A DNA stretch of 9,216 nt from Actinomycetota bacterium (GTDB taxonomy: Bacteria; Actinomycetota; Acidimicrobiia; IMCC26256; JACDBD01), in contig JACDBD010000062.1 in NCBI GenBank assembly GCA_013695115.1, positions 1 to 9,216 on the forward strand. The letters are read 5' to 3'. Below, in pieces: positions 1 through 6,223 of this stretch. The notes beneath the pieces were generated by a model. That model did not search any database. It had not been told where the DNA came from and was given only the letters and a program-made list of their open reading frames with translations. Made by a program: the position numbers and the translations under genes. The first letter of the stretch is position 1. Each line of letters begins with the position of its first letter.

Positions 1-724
1 ACGCGAGGGTGCGCGTCCAGGCGTCGGCAGCGTCGTCGGGACGGTGCGCCGGACGGTCGCAATCGTGGACGAAGCCGTGGTCGGCGCCGGCGTACACGAC
101 GATCTCGTGCTCGGGCTTACCCTCCCAGGCCTTCCGGAGCGCGTCGATGTCGGCCGCGGGTGTCCACGGGTCCTGGTCCCCGAAGAACGCCAGGGTCGGG
201 CAGGCGTCGGCGGCGGAGTCGAGCGGCTCGCGCTGGCCGGGGCCGCGCCACGCGTCGGGAACGCGGATCATCCCGTAGAACGGCACCGCCCGTTCGAACG
301 AACCGGTCGCGGCGGCCTTGAGCGTGTACATGCCGCCCATGCAGAAGCCGAGCACCGACACGTGCGGGACGCGATCGGTGTCGACGAGGTAGTCGGCGGC
401 GCGTTGGAGGTCACCGACCTGGGCGTCGTCGTCCAGGTCCTTGACGCGCTCCATGCGGCCCATGGCGTCGAGTGCGCCGCGCTCGTCCTCGGAGAGGCGG
501 GCGAACGGCTCAGGTGCGCAGACCGCGAGCCCGTGGGTGGCGAGCCGCCGGCACAGGTCGTCGAACAACGGCCGCACCCCCATGATGTCGGGATGGACGA
601 CCAGTCCGGCGACGGGTTCGCCCTCGGGCATCGCGTGGATCGCCTCGACCGCGACGCCACCATGACCCTCGAGCGTGACCCGCTCCGCATTCGCGGCCCG
701 TTCGCCTTCGACCAGCGCGCTCAC
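1..724 (-). CDS. Dienelactone hydrolase family protein (partial, 3' end beyond window)
   Basis: An alpha/beta-hydrolase of the dienelactone hydrolase (DLH) family, probably cytosolic, cleaving an ester or lactone; the natural substrate cannot be read from the sequence. The frame is open from a GTG at 724 to the left edge (241 codons). The family's Cys-Asp-His triad is visible: nucleophile elbow GFCMGG with Cys128, Asp185 in GDQDPW and His216 in GADHGF. The 31-residue Asp-His spacing equals that of the classical enzyme (Asp171/His202, from memory). The N-terminal half carries the usual VHPDIMG strand-turn and a LATHGLAVCAPEPF segment. The GTG overlaps the disA stop codon as GTGA, with no Shine-Dalgarno sequence in front, so translation is probably coupled to disA by reinitiation. 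Family assignment is firm, but many relatives are annotated only as 'carboxymethylenebutenolidase' without proof of function. Confidence 0.9.
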   Translation of the reverse strand, partial: MSALVEGERAANAERVTLEGHGGVAVEAIHAMPEGEPVAGLVVHPDIMGVRPLFDDLCRRLATHGLAVCAPEPFARLSEDERGALDAMGRMERVKDLDDDAQVGDLQRAADYLVDTDRVPHVSVLGFCMGGMYTLKAAATGSFERAVPFYGMIRVPDAWRGPGQREPLDSAADACPTLAFFGDQDPWTPAADIDALRKAWEGKPEHEIVVYAGADHGFVHDCDRPAHRPDDAADAWTRTLA

Positions 725-1794
725 ACGTAACGTTCGAGGATCGACGTCTCCGCCAGGCGGGACAGACCTTCCTTGATCGCGCGCGCACGCGCATCGCCGA
801 CGCCCTCGACCTCGACCAGGTCGGTGACGCCGGCCCGCATGATCTTCTGGAGGTTCGCGAACCGGTCGACGACGTGGTCGGCGACGATCTCGGGAATGCG
901 CGGGATCTTGTGCAGGAGCCGGAAGCCGCGGGGCTGGAGCGCCTGGTCGATGCTCGTGTCAGTGGGCAGGTGGAGCACGTTGGCGACCTCTTGCAGGTCG
1001 AGGAGCGACTCCGTGTCGAGATCCGCGAGCCGGTGCATGACGTCGAGCAGCTCCCAGTCGGGCGATTCGGTGAAGTAGTCCTTCGCGACCAGACGCCGGT
1101 CGTCTTCCACCCCACCCATGAGCTCCTCCAGCTGGAGTAGCACCAGCCGGCCGTCGGCACCAAGCTCGATCACGTACCCCTCGATCTCGTCGGCGATGCG
1201 GCGGACCATCTCGGCCCGCTGGAGCACAGTGGCGACGTCGCGCACGGTCACGAGGTCCTCGACCTCGAGGGCCGACAGGGAGCTGCTCACCGCGTCGAGC
1301 CGAGCCTTGTACCGCTCGAGGATCTGGAGCGCCTGGTCGGCGCGGGCGAGCACGCGGGGGATGGCCTCGAGGGTGCGCTTCACGCCCTTGCGGTGAATGG
1401 CGACCACCGACATGTCCTCGGACGCGGTGATGACGGGGACGTCGATCTGGCGGGCCACGCGCTCAGCCGTGCGGTGACGGGTCCCGGTCTCGGAGGTCGG
1501 GATATCGGGGTCGGGAACGAGGTGGACGTTGGCCCGGGCGACCCGGGAGGTGTCGGCGGCGAGGATGATCGCGCCGTCCATCTTGGCGAGCTCGGAGAGT
1601 CGCTGCGGGGTGAACTCGGCGTCGAGCAGGAAGCCGCCCGAGCAGAGCCCGAGCACTTCGGGCCCATCGCCGACCACGATGAGCGCGCCCATCCGCGCCT
1701 GCAGGATGCGGTCGAGGCCCTCGCGCAGCTGCGTGCCCGGGGCCACCAGCCGCAGGGCGGCGAGCATCGATTCGCTCCGCGTCGGTCGCGCCAC
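721..1794 (-). CDS. disA: DNA integrity scanning protein DisA, diadenylate cyclase
   Basis: Condenses two ATP into cyclic di-AMP. In the characterised proteins an octamer scans DNA, and branched intermediates inhibit synthesis. The 357-residue length is typical. The N-terminal DAC domain (about 1-145) shows the signature DGA at 73-75 and the GTRHRTAER motif at 104-112 with RHR at 106-108, plus SEDMSVVAIHRKG after it. A helical linker spans roughly 150-285. The C-terminal DNA-binding part holds a helix-hairpin-helix (VEVEGVGDARARAIKEGL, about 327-344). All signature residues are present, so the enzyme should be active. The GTG start at 1794 is supported by GGAGGG at 1806-1801 on the minus strand, six bases before it. 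It lies 105 bases after radA on the same strand, the known radA-disA pairing, and overlaps the downstream hydrolase. It may also be transcribed from its own promoter in the gap. Confidence 0.97.
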   Translation of the reverse strand: MARPTRSESMLAALRLVAPGTQLREGLDRILQARMGALIVVGDGPEVLGLCSGGFLLDAEFTPQRLSELAKMDGAIILAADTSRVARANVHLVPDPDIPTSETGTRHRTAERVARQIDVPVITASEDMSVVAIHRKGVKRTLEAIPRVLARADQALQILERYKARLDAVSSSLSALEVEDLVTVRDVATVLQRAEMVRRIADEIEGYVIELGADGRLVLLQLEELMGGVEDDRRLVAKDYFTESPDWELLDVMHRLADLDTESLLDLQEVANVLHLPTDTSIDQALQPRGFRLLHKIPRIPEIVADHVVDRFANLQKIMRAGVTDLVEVEGVGDARARAIKEGLSRLAETSILERYV

Positions 1795-1800
1795 CAGGAT

Positions 1801-1806
1801 CCCTCC
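1801..1806 (-). promoter_or_regulatory. Strong Shine-Dalgarno sequence of disA
   Basis: Minus-strand GGAGGG with a six-base spacer to the GTG at 1794. It fixes the disA start and stands out here, because the other genes in the window have weak or no ribosome binding sites. Four bases upstream lies the foot of a hairpin, so the two elements may interact. Confidence 0.75.
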
Positions 1807-1810
1807 AGCT

Positions 1811-1839
1811 CTCGAACGGCAAGCGCCTGCACGTTCGAG
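1811..1839 (-). other. Hairpin in the disA leader
   Basis: On the minus strand CTCGAACG (1839-1832) pairs perfectly with CGTTCGAG (1818-1811). After one bulged base three more pairs form (GCA/TGC), leaving a six-base loop GGCGCT. The stem ends four bases before the disA Shine-Dalgarno sequence. If transcription starts near 1843, the hairpin would sit almost at the 5' end of the mRNA, where it could protect the transcript or affect translation. The half-sequences TCGAAC and GTTCGA also equal the two halves of the actinobacterial SOS box, but spaced 15 instead of 4. The base pairing is seen directly; function is inference. Confidence 0.55.
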
Positions 1840-1849
1840 GGTTGGGGCA

Positions 1850-1858
1850 AATCTACCA
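1850..1858 (-). promoter_or_regulatory. Candidate extended -10 promoter for disA
   Basis: The minus strand reads TGGTAGATT, a TGN-TANNNT extended -10 element in the radA-disA gap. No convincing -35 box lies 16-18 bases upstream, as is common for extended -10 promoters. The predicted start is an A near 1843, giving a leader of about 49 bases that contains the hairpin and the Shine-Dalgarno sequence. It would let disA and the hydrolase be expressed apart from radA. Confidence 0.4.
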
Positions 1859-1887
1859 AGGAGCGGCCCGGGTCCGTCCTGCCGGTA

Positions 1888-1904
1888 CCTGACGGTCCGT
1901 CAGG
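1888..1904 (-). other. Palindrome overlapping the radA stop codon
   Basis: On the minus strand CCTGACGG and CCGTCAGG flank a single central base. As RNA this gives a six-pair stem CCTGAC/GTCAGG with a five-base loop. It contains the radA TGA. No T-run follows, so it is not a classical intrinsic terminator. It could weaken read-through into disA, mark a processing site, or be a chance GC-rich palindrome. Confidence 0.35.
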
Positions 1905-3273
1905 CGGCGTGGCGCTGTCGCACCGGGCCCAGCGCCGCGACCAGCGCTTCCCCGAGATCGGCCACTCCCACCACGTCGATTCCCCGAGCGGCTGGGGTCG
2001 ACGGGGGCGCGAGCGCCCGGGTGAACCCGAGGCGAGCGGCCTCGGCCAGCCGTCGGCCCGTCCGCCCGACCTGGCGGATCTCGCCTCCCAGCCCGACCTC
2101 GCCGACCACCACGGTGTCGGATGGGACCGGCGTTCCCCGGCGCGCGCTTGCCACCGCGAGGGCGACGGCGAGGTCGGCGCCGGGGTCGCTGACCCGCACG
2201 CCGCCGGCGACGCTGGCGAACACGTCGGCCCTTCCGACCGCCAGGCGGGCGTGCTGCTTCAGCACCGCGAGCAGCAGGGTGAGCCGGCTGGCGTCGAGGC
2301 CCTGGCCAACCCGCCGCGGCGGCTCGGACGCGTCGCCGGCGACGAGGGCCTGCACCTCGACGAGCAGCGGGCGCGCTCCCTCGAGGACGGGTGCGACCAC
2401 CGACCCGGGCGCACCCGGGCGGCGGTCGGCGAGAAAGAGCGCGGAGGCGTCGGGCACCGCCACCAGCCCGCCCTCGGCCATCTCGAACACGCCGAGCTCG
2501 TGGGTGGGACCGAAGCGGTGCTTGAGGGCGTGCAGGAGCCGGAGCGCGTGCTGCCGTTCCCCGTCGAACGACAGCACCGTGTCGACGATGTGCTCGAGGG
2601 TGCGCGGCCCGGCGAGCGTGCCCTCCTTGGTCACGTGGCCGACCAACAGCGTGGTCACACCCCGTTCCTTGGCCAGGCGGACGAGACGGTGGGCGCAGGC
2701 GCGCACCTGCGTGACCGAGCCGGGCGCGCCCTGCTGATCGGGATCGTGCACGGTCTGGATGGAGTCGAGCGCGAGCACGTCGGGCGCGTGGCTCTCCGCA
2801 TGGGCAAGGACCATTGGCAGCGACGTCTCCGAGACGATGAACAGCCCGGGCGCGAGGGTCCCGAGACGACCCGCTCGCCGCCGCACCTGCTCGCGCGACT
2901 CCTCCGCGCTCACGAGCAGGCAGCGGGTGCCGCCGTCGGCCATGCGGCTGAGTGCCTGGAGCAGCAGCGTGCTCTTGCCGATGCCGGGCTCACCGCCGAG
3001 CACGGTCACCGACCCCGCGACCAGGCCACCGCCCAGCACCCGGTCGAGCTCGCCGACGCCGGTGGGACGGACGGGGGCGCCCTCGGGGTCGACCTCGGCG
3101 ATGGGCATCGCCACCTCGCCCGGGGACGGCAGGGGGGTCGCCTCACCACGCGCGGTCGCGGCCGCCTCCTCGACGACCGTCCCCCACTCGCCACACGAGG
3201 CGCACCGACCGAGCCACCGCGCCGCGGTAGCGCCGCACTCGGTACAGCGGTGGATCGTCCGGGCCTTGGCCAT
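1900..3273 (-). CDS. radA: DNA repair protein RadA (Sms), RecA-like branch-migration ATPase
   Basis: A RecA-superfamily ATPase that processes recombination intermediates and extends D-loops alongside RecA. The 457-residue length is typical. Domains in order: an N-terminal four-cysteine zinc finger (Cys10, 13, 24, 27); an ATPase core with Walker A GGEPGIGKST (93-102, Lys100) and a Walker B strand LALDSIQT around Asp170; the RadA-specific motif at 251-255; and a C-terminal Lon-protease-like domain (about 290-450) used as a scaffold and not as a protease. The family-specific motif reads KHRFG instead of the usual KNRFG, a one-base change (AAC to CAC) at a normally conserved position. The ATG at 3273 directly precedes the zinc finger and has no Shine-Dalgarno sequence; TACCGT seven bases upstream suggests a leaderless mRNA. 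It heads the radA-disA-hydrolase unit and diverges from the HAD gene. Confidence 0.97.
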   Translation of the reverse strand: MAKARTIHRCTECGATAARWLGRCASCGEWGTVVEEAAATARGEATPLPSPGEVAMPIAEVDPEGAPVRPTGVGELDRVLGGGLVAGSVTVLGGEPGIGKSTLLLQALSRMADGGTRCLLVSAEESREQVRRRAGRLGTLAPGLFIVSETSLPMVLAHAESHAPDVLALDSIQTVHDPDQQGAPGSVTQVRACAHRLVRLAKERGVTTLLVGHVTKEGTLAGPRTLEHIVDTVLSFDGERQHALRLLHALKHRFGPTHELGVFEMAEGGLVAVPDASALFLADRRPGAPGSVVAPVLEGARPLLVEVQALVAGDASEPPRRVGQGLDASRLTLLLAVLKQHARLAVGRADVFASVAGGVRVSDPGADLAVALAVASARRGTPVPSDTVVVGEVGLGGEIRQVGRTGRRLAEAARLGFTRALAPPSTPAARGIDVVGVADLGEALVAALGPVRQRHAA

Positions 3274-3280
3274 GACGGCG

Positions 3281-3286
3281 ACGGTA
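3281..3286 (-). promoter_or_regulatory. Candidate leaderless -10 box of radA
   Basis: Minus-strand TACCGT fits TANNNT and ends seven bases before the radA ATG, the spacing expected when transcription starts on the A of the start codon. No good -35 box is visible. The call rests on this position, on the missing Shine-Dalgarno sequence, and on the same layout at other genes here. Confidence 0.4.
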
Positions 3287-3321
3287 CCGAGGGGGTGTGA
3301 CAGCTACGGCGAGGCGCTGCC

Positions 3322-3327
3322 TAGGGT
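3322..3327 (+). promoter_or_regulatory. Candidate leaderless -10 box of the HAD gene
   Basis: TAGGGT followed by six bases and then the ATG at 3334. GTGACA at 3297-3302, one mismatch from TTGACA, lies 19 bases upstream as a possible -35. No Shine-Dalgarno sequence precedes the ATG. Together with the radA box it makes a compact divergent promoter pair in 60 bases. Confidence 0.5.
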
Positions 3328-3333
3328 GCCCGG

Positions 3334-3948
3334 ATGGGAGACCTGGTCGTCGGGTTCGACCTCGACATGACGCTGATCGACTCCCGACCGGGCATCCTCG
3401 CCACGCTGTGGGCGCTGTCGGAGGAGACCGGCGTCGCCATCGACGGCGAGCTCGTCGTGAGCCGGCTCGGCCCGACGCTCGAGACCGAGATGGCCGAGTG
3501 GTACCCGGAGGAACGGATCGCCGCGGTCTCGGACCGCTTCCGTGAGCTCTACACCGAGCTCGGCGTCCCCGGCTGTCACACCCTCCCGGGTGCGGACGAC
3601 GCGCTGGCGGCGGTGAAGAGAGCCGGTGGCCGCACCATCGTGATCACCGCCAAGTACGAGCCTAATGCCCGCAAGTGCCTCGAGTATGTGGGCCTCACGG
3701 TCGACGACGTCATCGGTTGGCGCTACGGCCCCGGCAAGGCAACGGCGCTGACCGAGCACGGCGCGTCCGTGTACGTGGGCGACACGCCGACCGACGTCGC
3801 CGCCGCGCACGCCGCCGGCGCCGTCGGCGTAGCGGTCCCGACCGGGCCGCACCCGGCCGACGAGCTCCGCGCCGCCGGCACGGACGTCCTGCTCGAGACC
3901 CTGCGCGATTTCCCGGCGTGGTTCGGGCCCTGGCGTCAGGCTCTGTAG
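3334..3948 (+). CDS. HAD-family hydrolase, phosphoglycolate-phosphatase-like
   Basis: A haloacid dehalogenase superfamily phosphatase of 204 residues, probably cytosolic and magnesium-dependent. All four motifs are visible: motif I DLDMT with nucleophile Asp9, Asp11 and Thr13; motif II VITAK with Thr105; motif III Lys135 in GPGKA; motif IV GDTPTD with Asp150 and Asp154. The stretch between motifs I and II is a helical cap (about 16-85), as in the phosphoglycolate phosphatase/beta-phosphoglucomutase-like subgroup. The substrate cannot be predicted; phosphoglycolate, pyrophosphate or a sugar phosphate are all possible. The ATG lies just before the first beta strand (VVGFDLDMT), with a leaderless -10 box in front. 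The gene ends 22 bases before the convergent lipoprotein gene and does not belong to the radA operon. Confidence 0.9.
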   Translation: MGDLVVGFDLDMTLIDSRPGILATLWALSEETGVAIDGELVVSRLGPTLETEMAEWYPEERIAAVSDRFRELYTELGVPGCHTLPGADDALAAVKRAGGRTIVITAKYEPNARKCLEYVGLTVDDVIGWRYGPGKATALTEHGASVYVGDTPTDVAAAHAAGAVGVAVPTGPHPADELRAAGTDVLLETLRDFPAWFGPWRQAL

Positions 3949-3970
3949 GAGAGCACCACCTGTGCAGGCC

Positions 3971-4732
3971 CTACTCAGTTTTCTGCTCGAACCGGCCCGA
4001 GCCCCGCCTCCGGCGGGACTGGCGGCGGCCGAGCTCGCGGCCACGCAGGTAGACGACGAGCGCGAGGCCGGCGAAAAGCAGTGCGCCGATCACGAGCAGC
4101 TGCCGGCTGGGGTCGAAGCGGCTCGAGGACGTCGCGATCTCGACCTTCTCGCCCGGCTTCGGGGTGAACGTCCGCCTCGCGCCGGGCAACCCCACCTCGA
4201 CGCGCAGCCGGAACGACTCCCGGACCTGGTCGAGCAGCCGCTGGTCGAGCGCGGTCAGGTCGACCTGTTCCGCGGTGAGCGCGGCGACGAGCTCGGGATC
4301 GGTGATCACACCGGTCGCCAGCGCCGACAGATCGGCGACCCCCTTCAGCCGGTACTCGTCGAACACCAGACCCTCATCGCGCGTCAGCGACACGTTGCGC
4401 AGCGGACCGTGCTGCCCCGTCAGCTCGGTAATCACACCCGCAAGATCAGAAGCGCCGGCGAACTCCTTGCTGATGCGGAGGCGGGCGCTGCCGTCGTCGC
4501 GTCGCCTCCACGCGCTGACGTCCCAACCGGCGGCTTCGAGGTCACCCAGCCGCACCCGGTCCTCGAGGGTGGCGCCACCCGCCTCGGCCTCTATCACTGC
4601 GTCAGCGTCGAGGGCGACGCGGACCGTGACCGTGCCGCTGCCGTCCTCGCGCACGTCGATCGACACCGTCGTGTCGACCTTGCACCCGCCGAGAGCGAGG
4701 CAGCACGCGAGAACGACCAGGAGGCGGCGCAT
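3971..4732 (-). CDS. LppM-like lipoprotein with C-terminal membrane anchor
   Basis: An exported lipoprotein of 253 residues. A short signal peptide (MRRLL, then a hydrophobic run) ends in a lipobox LGGC, so Cys17 would be the lipidated residue. The exported part (about 18-205) is rich in beta strands and opens with VDTTVSIDVREDGSGTVTV, which resembles the LppM/DUF3153 domain of mycobacterial LppM. A hydrophobic helix at about 211-229 is followed by a very basic tail (RGRELGRRQSRRRRGSGR), so the protein is probably anchored at both ends with the tail in the cytoplasm. This layout matches LppM, whose role in mycobacterial envelope and host interaction need not apply here. The ATG at 4732 gives the only sensible signal peptide; no clear ribosome binding site is seen. 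A weak -10-like CAGACT lies nine bases upstream. Confidence 0.75.
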   Translation of the reverse strand: MRRLLVVLACCLALGGCKVDTTVSIDVREDGSGTVTVRVALDADAVIEAEAGGATLEDRVRLGDLEAAGWDVSAWRRRDDGSARLRISKEFAGASDLAGVITELTGQHGPLRNVSLTRDEGLVFDEYRLKGVADLSALATGVITDPELVAALTAEQVDLTALDQRLLDQVRESFRLRVEVGLPGARRTFTPKPGEKVEIATSSSRFDPSRQLLVIGALLFAGLALVVYLRGRELGRRQSRRRRGSGRFEQKTE

Positions 4733-4815
4733 CGGGCGCCGAGTCTGGCACCCCGACGCCCCGTTCTCAGCCCGGGCAGATGGTTCGTACCGAGCAGGGC
4801 CGGGTCGGTCCGCGG

Positions 4816-4821
4816 TATGAA
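4816..4821 (+). promoter_or_regulatory. Possible leaderless -10 box supporting a GTG start at 4828
   Basis: TATGAA followed by exactly six bases and GTG at 4828, the same spacing as at the HAD and polyprenyl synthase genes. The last base is A instead of T and no -35 box is evident, so the call is weak, but it agrees with the codon-usage argument for this start. Confidence 0.25.
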
Positions 4822-4827
4822 GTGCCC

Positions 4828-6138
4828 GTGAAGGACGAGGAAGACGCCAAGCTCGACGAGATCGTCGCGACCGCCGGCGACATGGGCGTCGAGATCGACG
4901 CCGACGAGGCCCGCAAGTGGGTGCTGGCGGTCGCCGCCGGGGGCGACACCGGGACGATCGCGGTCGACGCCTCTGCCGGGATCTTCGCCGACCGGGTCAC
5001 CATGCTCGACTTCGATCCCGACGACCTCGACCACATCCGCGGGCTCGTCCCCCACGGCCGGGTCGAGACCCACCCGGCGGTGGAGTCCGCCATCGCCATC
5101 GCCGGCAGCTCGGCCCAGGGCCGGGTGCAGCTCTTCCCCGGCGACGTCGACTTCTTCGAAAGGGTGCACGTTCGGGCGAAGGACGAAGCCGAGGCGCACC
5201 AGGTCCTACGGGACGTCCTGCGAGAGACGGCACTGCGGGCGCTCGGCGAGGCCGACATCATGCTGCTGTACCTCGAGGTCGGCGTCTACCGCGAGACGGT
5301 CCGCGTCGACGGCGAGATGCGGGATGCGGGCGACAACCTCTCGTGGACCTCGGAAGCGCTCGTCGCCGGCGAGATCGCGGCCGAGTCCGCCGACGGCCGA
5401 CCCGTGACGGTTCGGTGGGACGACACCACCGTCGGCGGTGGATGGGTCTACCTCGGTTGGATCGCGGCCGACCGGGAGCGGGGGCGGATCGCCCTGATGA
5501 GCAACATGGTGGACGCCACCTGGGAGGACCCGACCGGCGCCATCCACGCGCTCGACGGCGCGGTCGATCCCCTGTCGCAGGAGGTCTACCTCGAGCTCGA
5601 CGCCCTGCCGCTGGTGGCCAAGCTCGACCGCGCGGTCGCGCCCGACGCCCGCGCCACCTACGCCGCCGCCATGCGCGACCAGGTTTCCCGCTACCTGACC
5701 GAGCCCAGCTTCGGCAAGGTCGCCAAGCGCCTTTACAACCTGTTCCGGGTGACCGACGAGCTCGAGGCGGCCGCCTACGTGCGCGAGCTGTTCGACGAGT
5801 CGCCCGCCCGCCTGTACCAGGTGTCGGGGCTACTCGACGCGGCCGATGCCGCGCTCGACGAGTCGTCGGGCATCGACCGCGACACGGTGCTCCGCCAGCT
5901 CGATGTGGTGGCGGCGGCGATCAAGGACGCGACCGAGGGCGACGAGGAGGACGCGCTGCTCGCGTCGCTGGCTCGGCTGCGCGAGGCCGCCTTGCAGGAG
6001 GGCCGCGAGGGGACGTCGTGGGCCGACGTGCTCACCGAGGTCCGCAAGGGCTGCGCCGCCGAGGTGAACGACTTCTTCCGGTCGCGCCTGCTCGGCCACG
6101 TGACCGTGCGCGGCTACGTCGAGTCCCTCGGGAAGTAG
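4828..6138 (+). CDS. Uncharacterised protein with nucleotidyltransferase-fold signature
   Basis: I do not recognise a named family. With GTG 4828 as start the product has 436 residues. Residues 93-108 read GSSAQGRVQLFPGDVD: Gly-Ser, then 11 residues, then Asp106-x-Asp108, the pattern of the DNA polymerase beta-type nucleotidyltransferase fold (hG[GS]x9-13DhD). The third carboxylate is uncertain; Glu150 in LLYLEVGVY or Asp198/Asp199 in VRWDD are candidates. Residues from about 245 on are mostly helical, including a conserved-looking FGKVAKRLYNLFR block (295-307), as in enzymes with a helical domain behind the catalytic one. The protein is acidic, without signal peptide or membrane segment. An in-frame ATG at 4780 would add 16 residues, but five of those codons end in A or T, unlike the rest of the gene, and no -10 box or ribosome binding site precedes it. 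The gene stands alone, divergent from the lipoprotein gene. Coding status is certain, the fold is probable, the activity unknown. Confidence 0.8.
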   Translation: MKDEEDAKLDEIVATAGDMGVEIDADEARKWVLAVAAGGDTGTIAVDASAGIFADRVTMLDFDPDDLDHIRGLVPHGRVETHPAVESAIAIAGSSAQGRVQLFPGDVDFFERVHVRAKDEAEAHQVLRDVLRETALRALGEADIMLLYLEVGVYRETVRVDGEMRDAGDNLSWTSEALVAGEIAAESADGRPVTVRWDDTTVGGGWVYLGWIAADRERGRIALMSNMVDATWEDPTGAIHALDGAVDPLSQEVYLELDALPLVAKLDRAVAPDARATYAAAMRDQVSRYLTEPSFGKVAKRLYNLFRVTDELEAAAYVRELFDESPARLYQVSGLLDAADAALDESSGIDRDTVLRQLDVVAAAIKDATEGDEEDALLASLARLREAALQEGREGTSWADVLTEVRKGCAAEVNDFFRSRLLGHVTVRGYVESLGK

Positions 6139-6166
6139 CAAGCCGCGTGCTGTTCGGTAGCCGCCG

Positions 6167-6209
6167 CCTGTGGAGATAGGCGTTCCGCGGAACGCGCCTT
6201 CTCCACAGG
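6167..6209. terminator. Large inverted repeat between convergent genes, probable two-way terminator
   Basis: Outer arms CCTGTGGAGA (6167-6176) and TCTCCACAGG (6200-6209) are perfect 10-base complements. Between them GCGTTCCGCGGAACGC (6180-6195) is itself a perfect 16-base palindrome. The result is a long hairpin broken by one small asymmetric internal loop, identical in form on both strands. It lies 28 bases after the plus-strand gene and 55 bases beyond the clpC stop. No T-run follows on either side, which is usual for GC-rich actinobacterial terminators. The outer arms also hold two inverted DnaA-box-like 9-mers (ATCTCCACA at 6177-6169, minus strand; TTCTCCACA at 6199-6207, plus strand). 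Confidence 0.65.
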
Positions 6210-6223
6210 ACTCGTCCGGGTTA

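Noticed and set aside
44..730. A 228-codon plus-strand frame at the left edge
   Set aside because: The minus-strand frame carries the complete Cys-Asp-His triad of a DLH enzyme, so the plus-strand frame is its shadow.
1795..1899. A c-di-AMP riboswitch in the disA leader
   Set aside because: The gap is only 105 bases, too short for the ydaO-type aptamer with an expression platform, and only one simple hairpin and one palindrome are present.
1393..3300. A 635-codon open frame on the plus strand, opposite radA and disA
   Set aside because: It is antisense to two certain genes. Its composition (Arg/Gly/His/Ala-rich) is that of a GC-rich shadow frame, and no domain is recognisable.
3955..3968. 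Short CCTG/CAGG inverted repeat between the HAD and lipoprotein genes
   Set aside because: A four-base stem with a two-base loop is too small to act as a terminator.
4917..6179. A 420-codon frame overlapping the nucleotidyltransferase-like gene on the same strand
   Set aside because: It is extremely Arg/Gly-rich, the usual +1 shadow in GC-rich DNA. The frame starting at 4828 has normal composition and G/C-ending codons.
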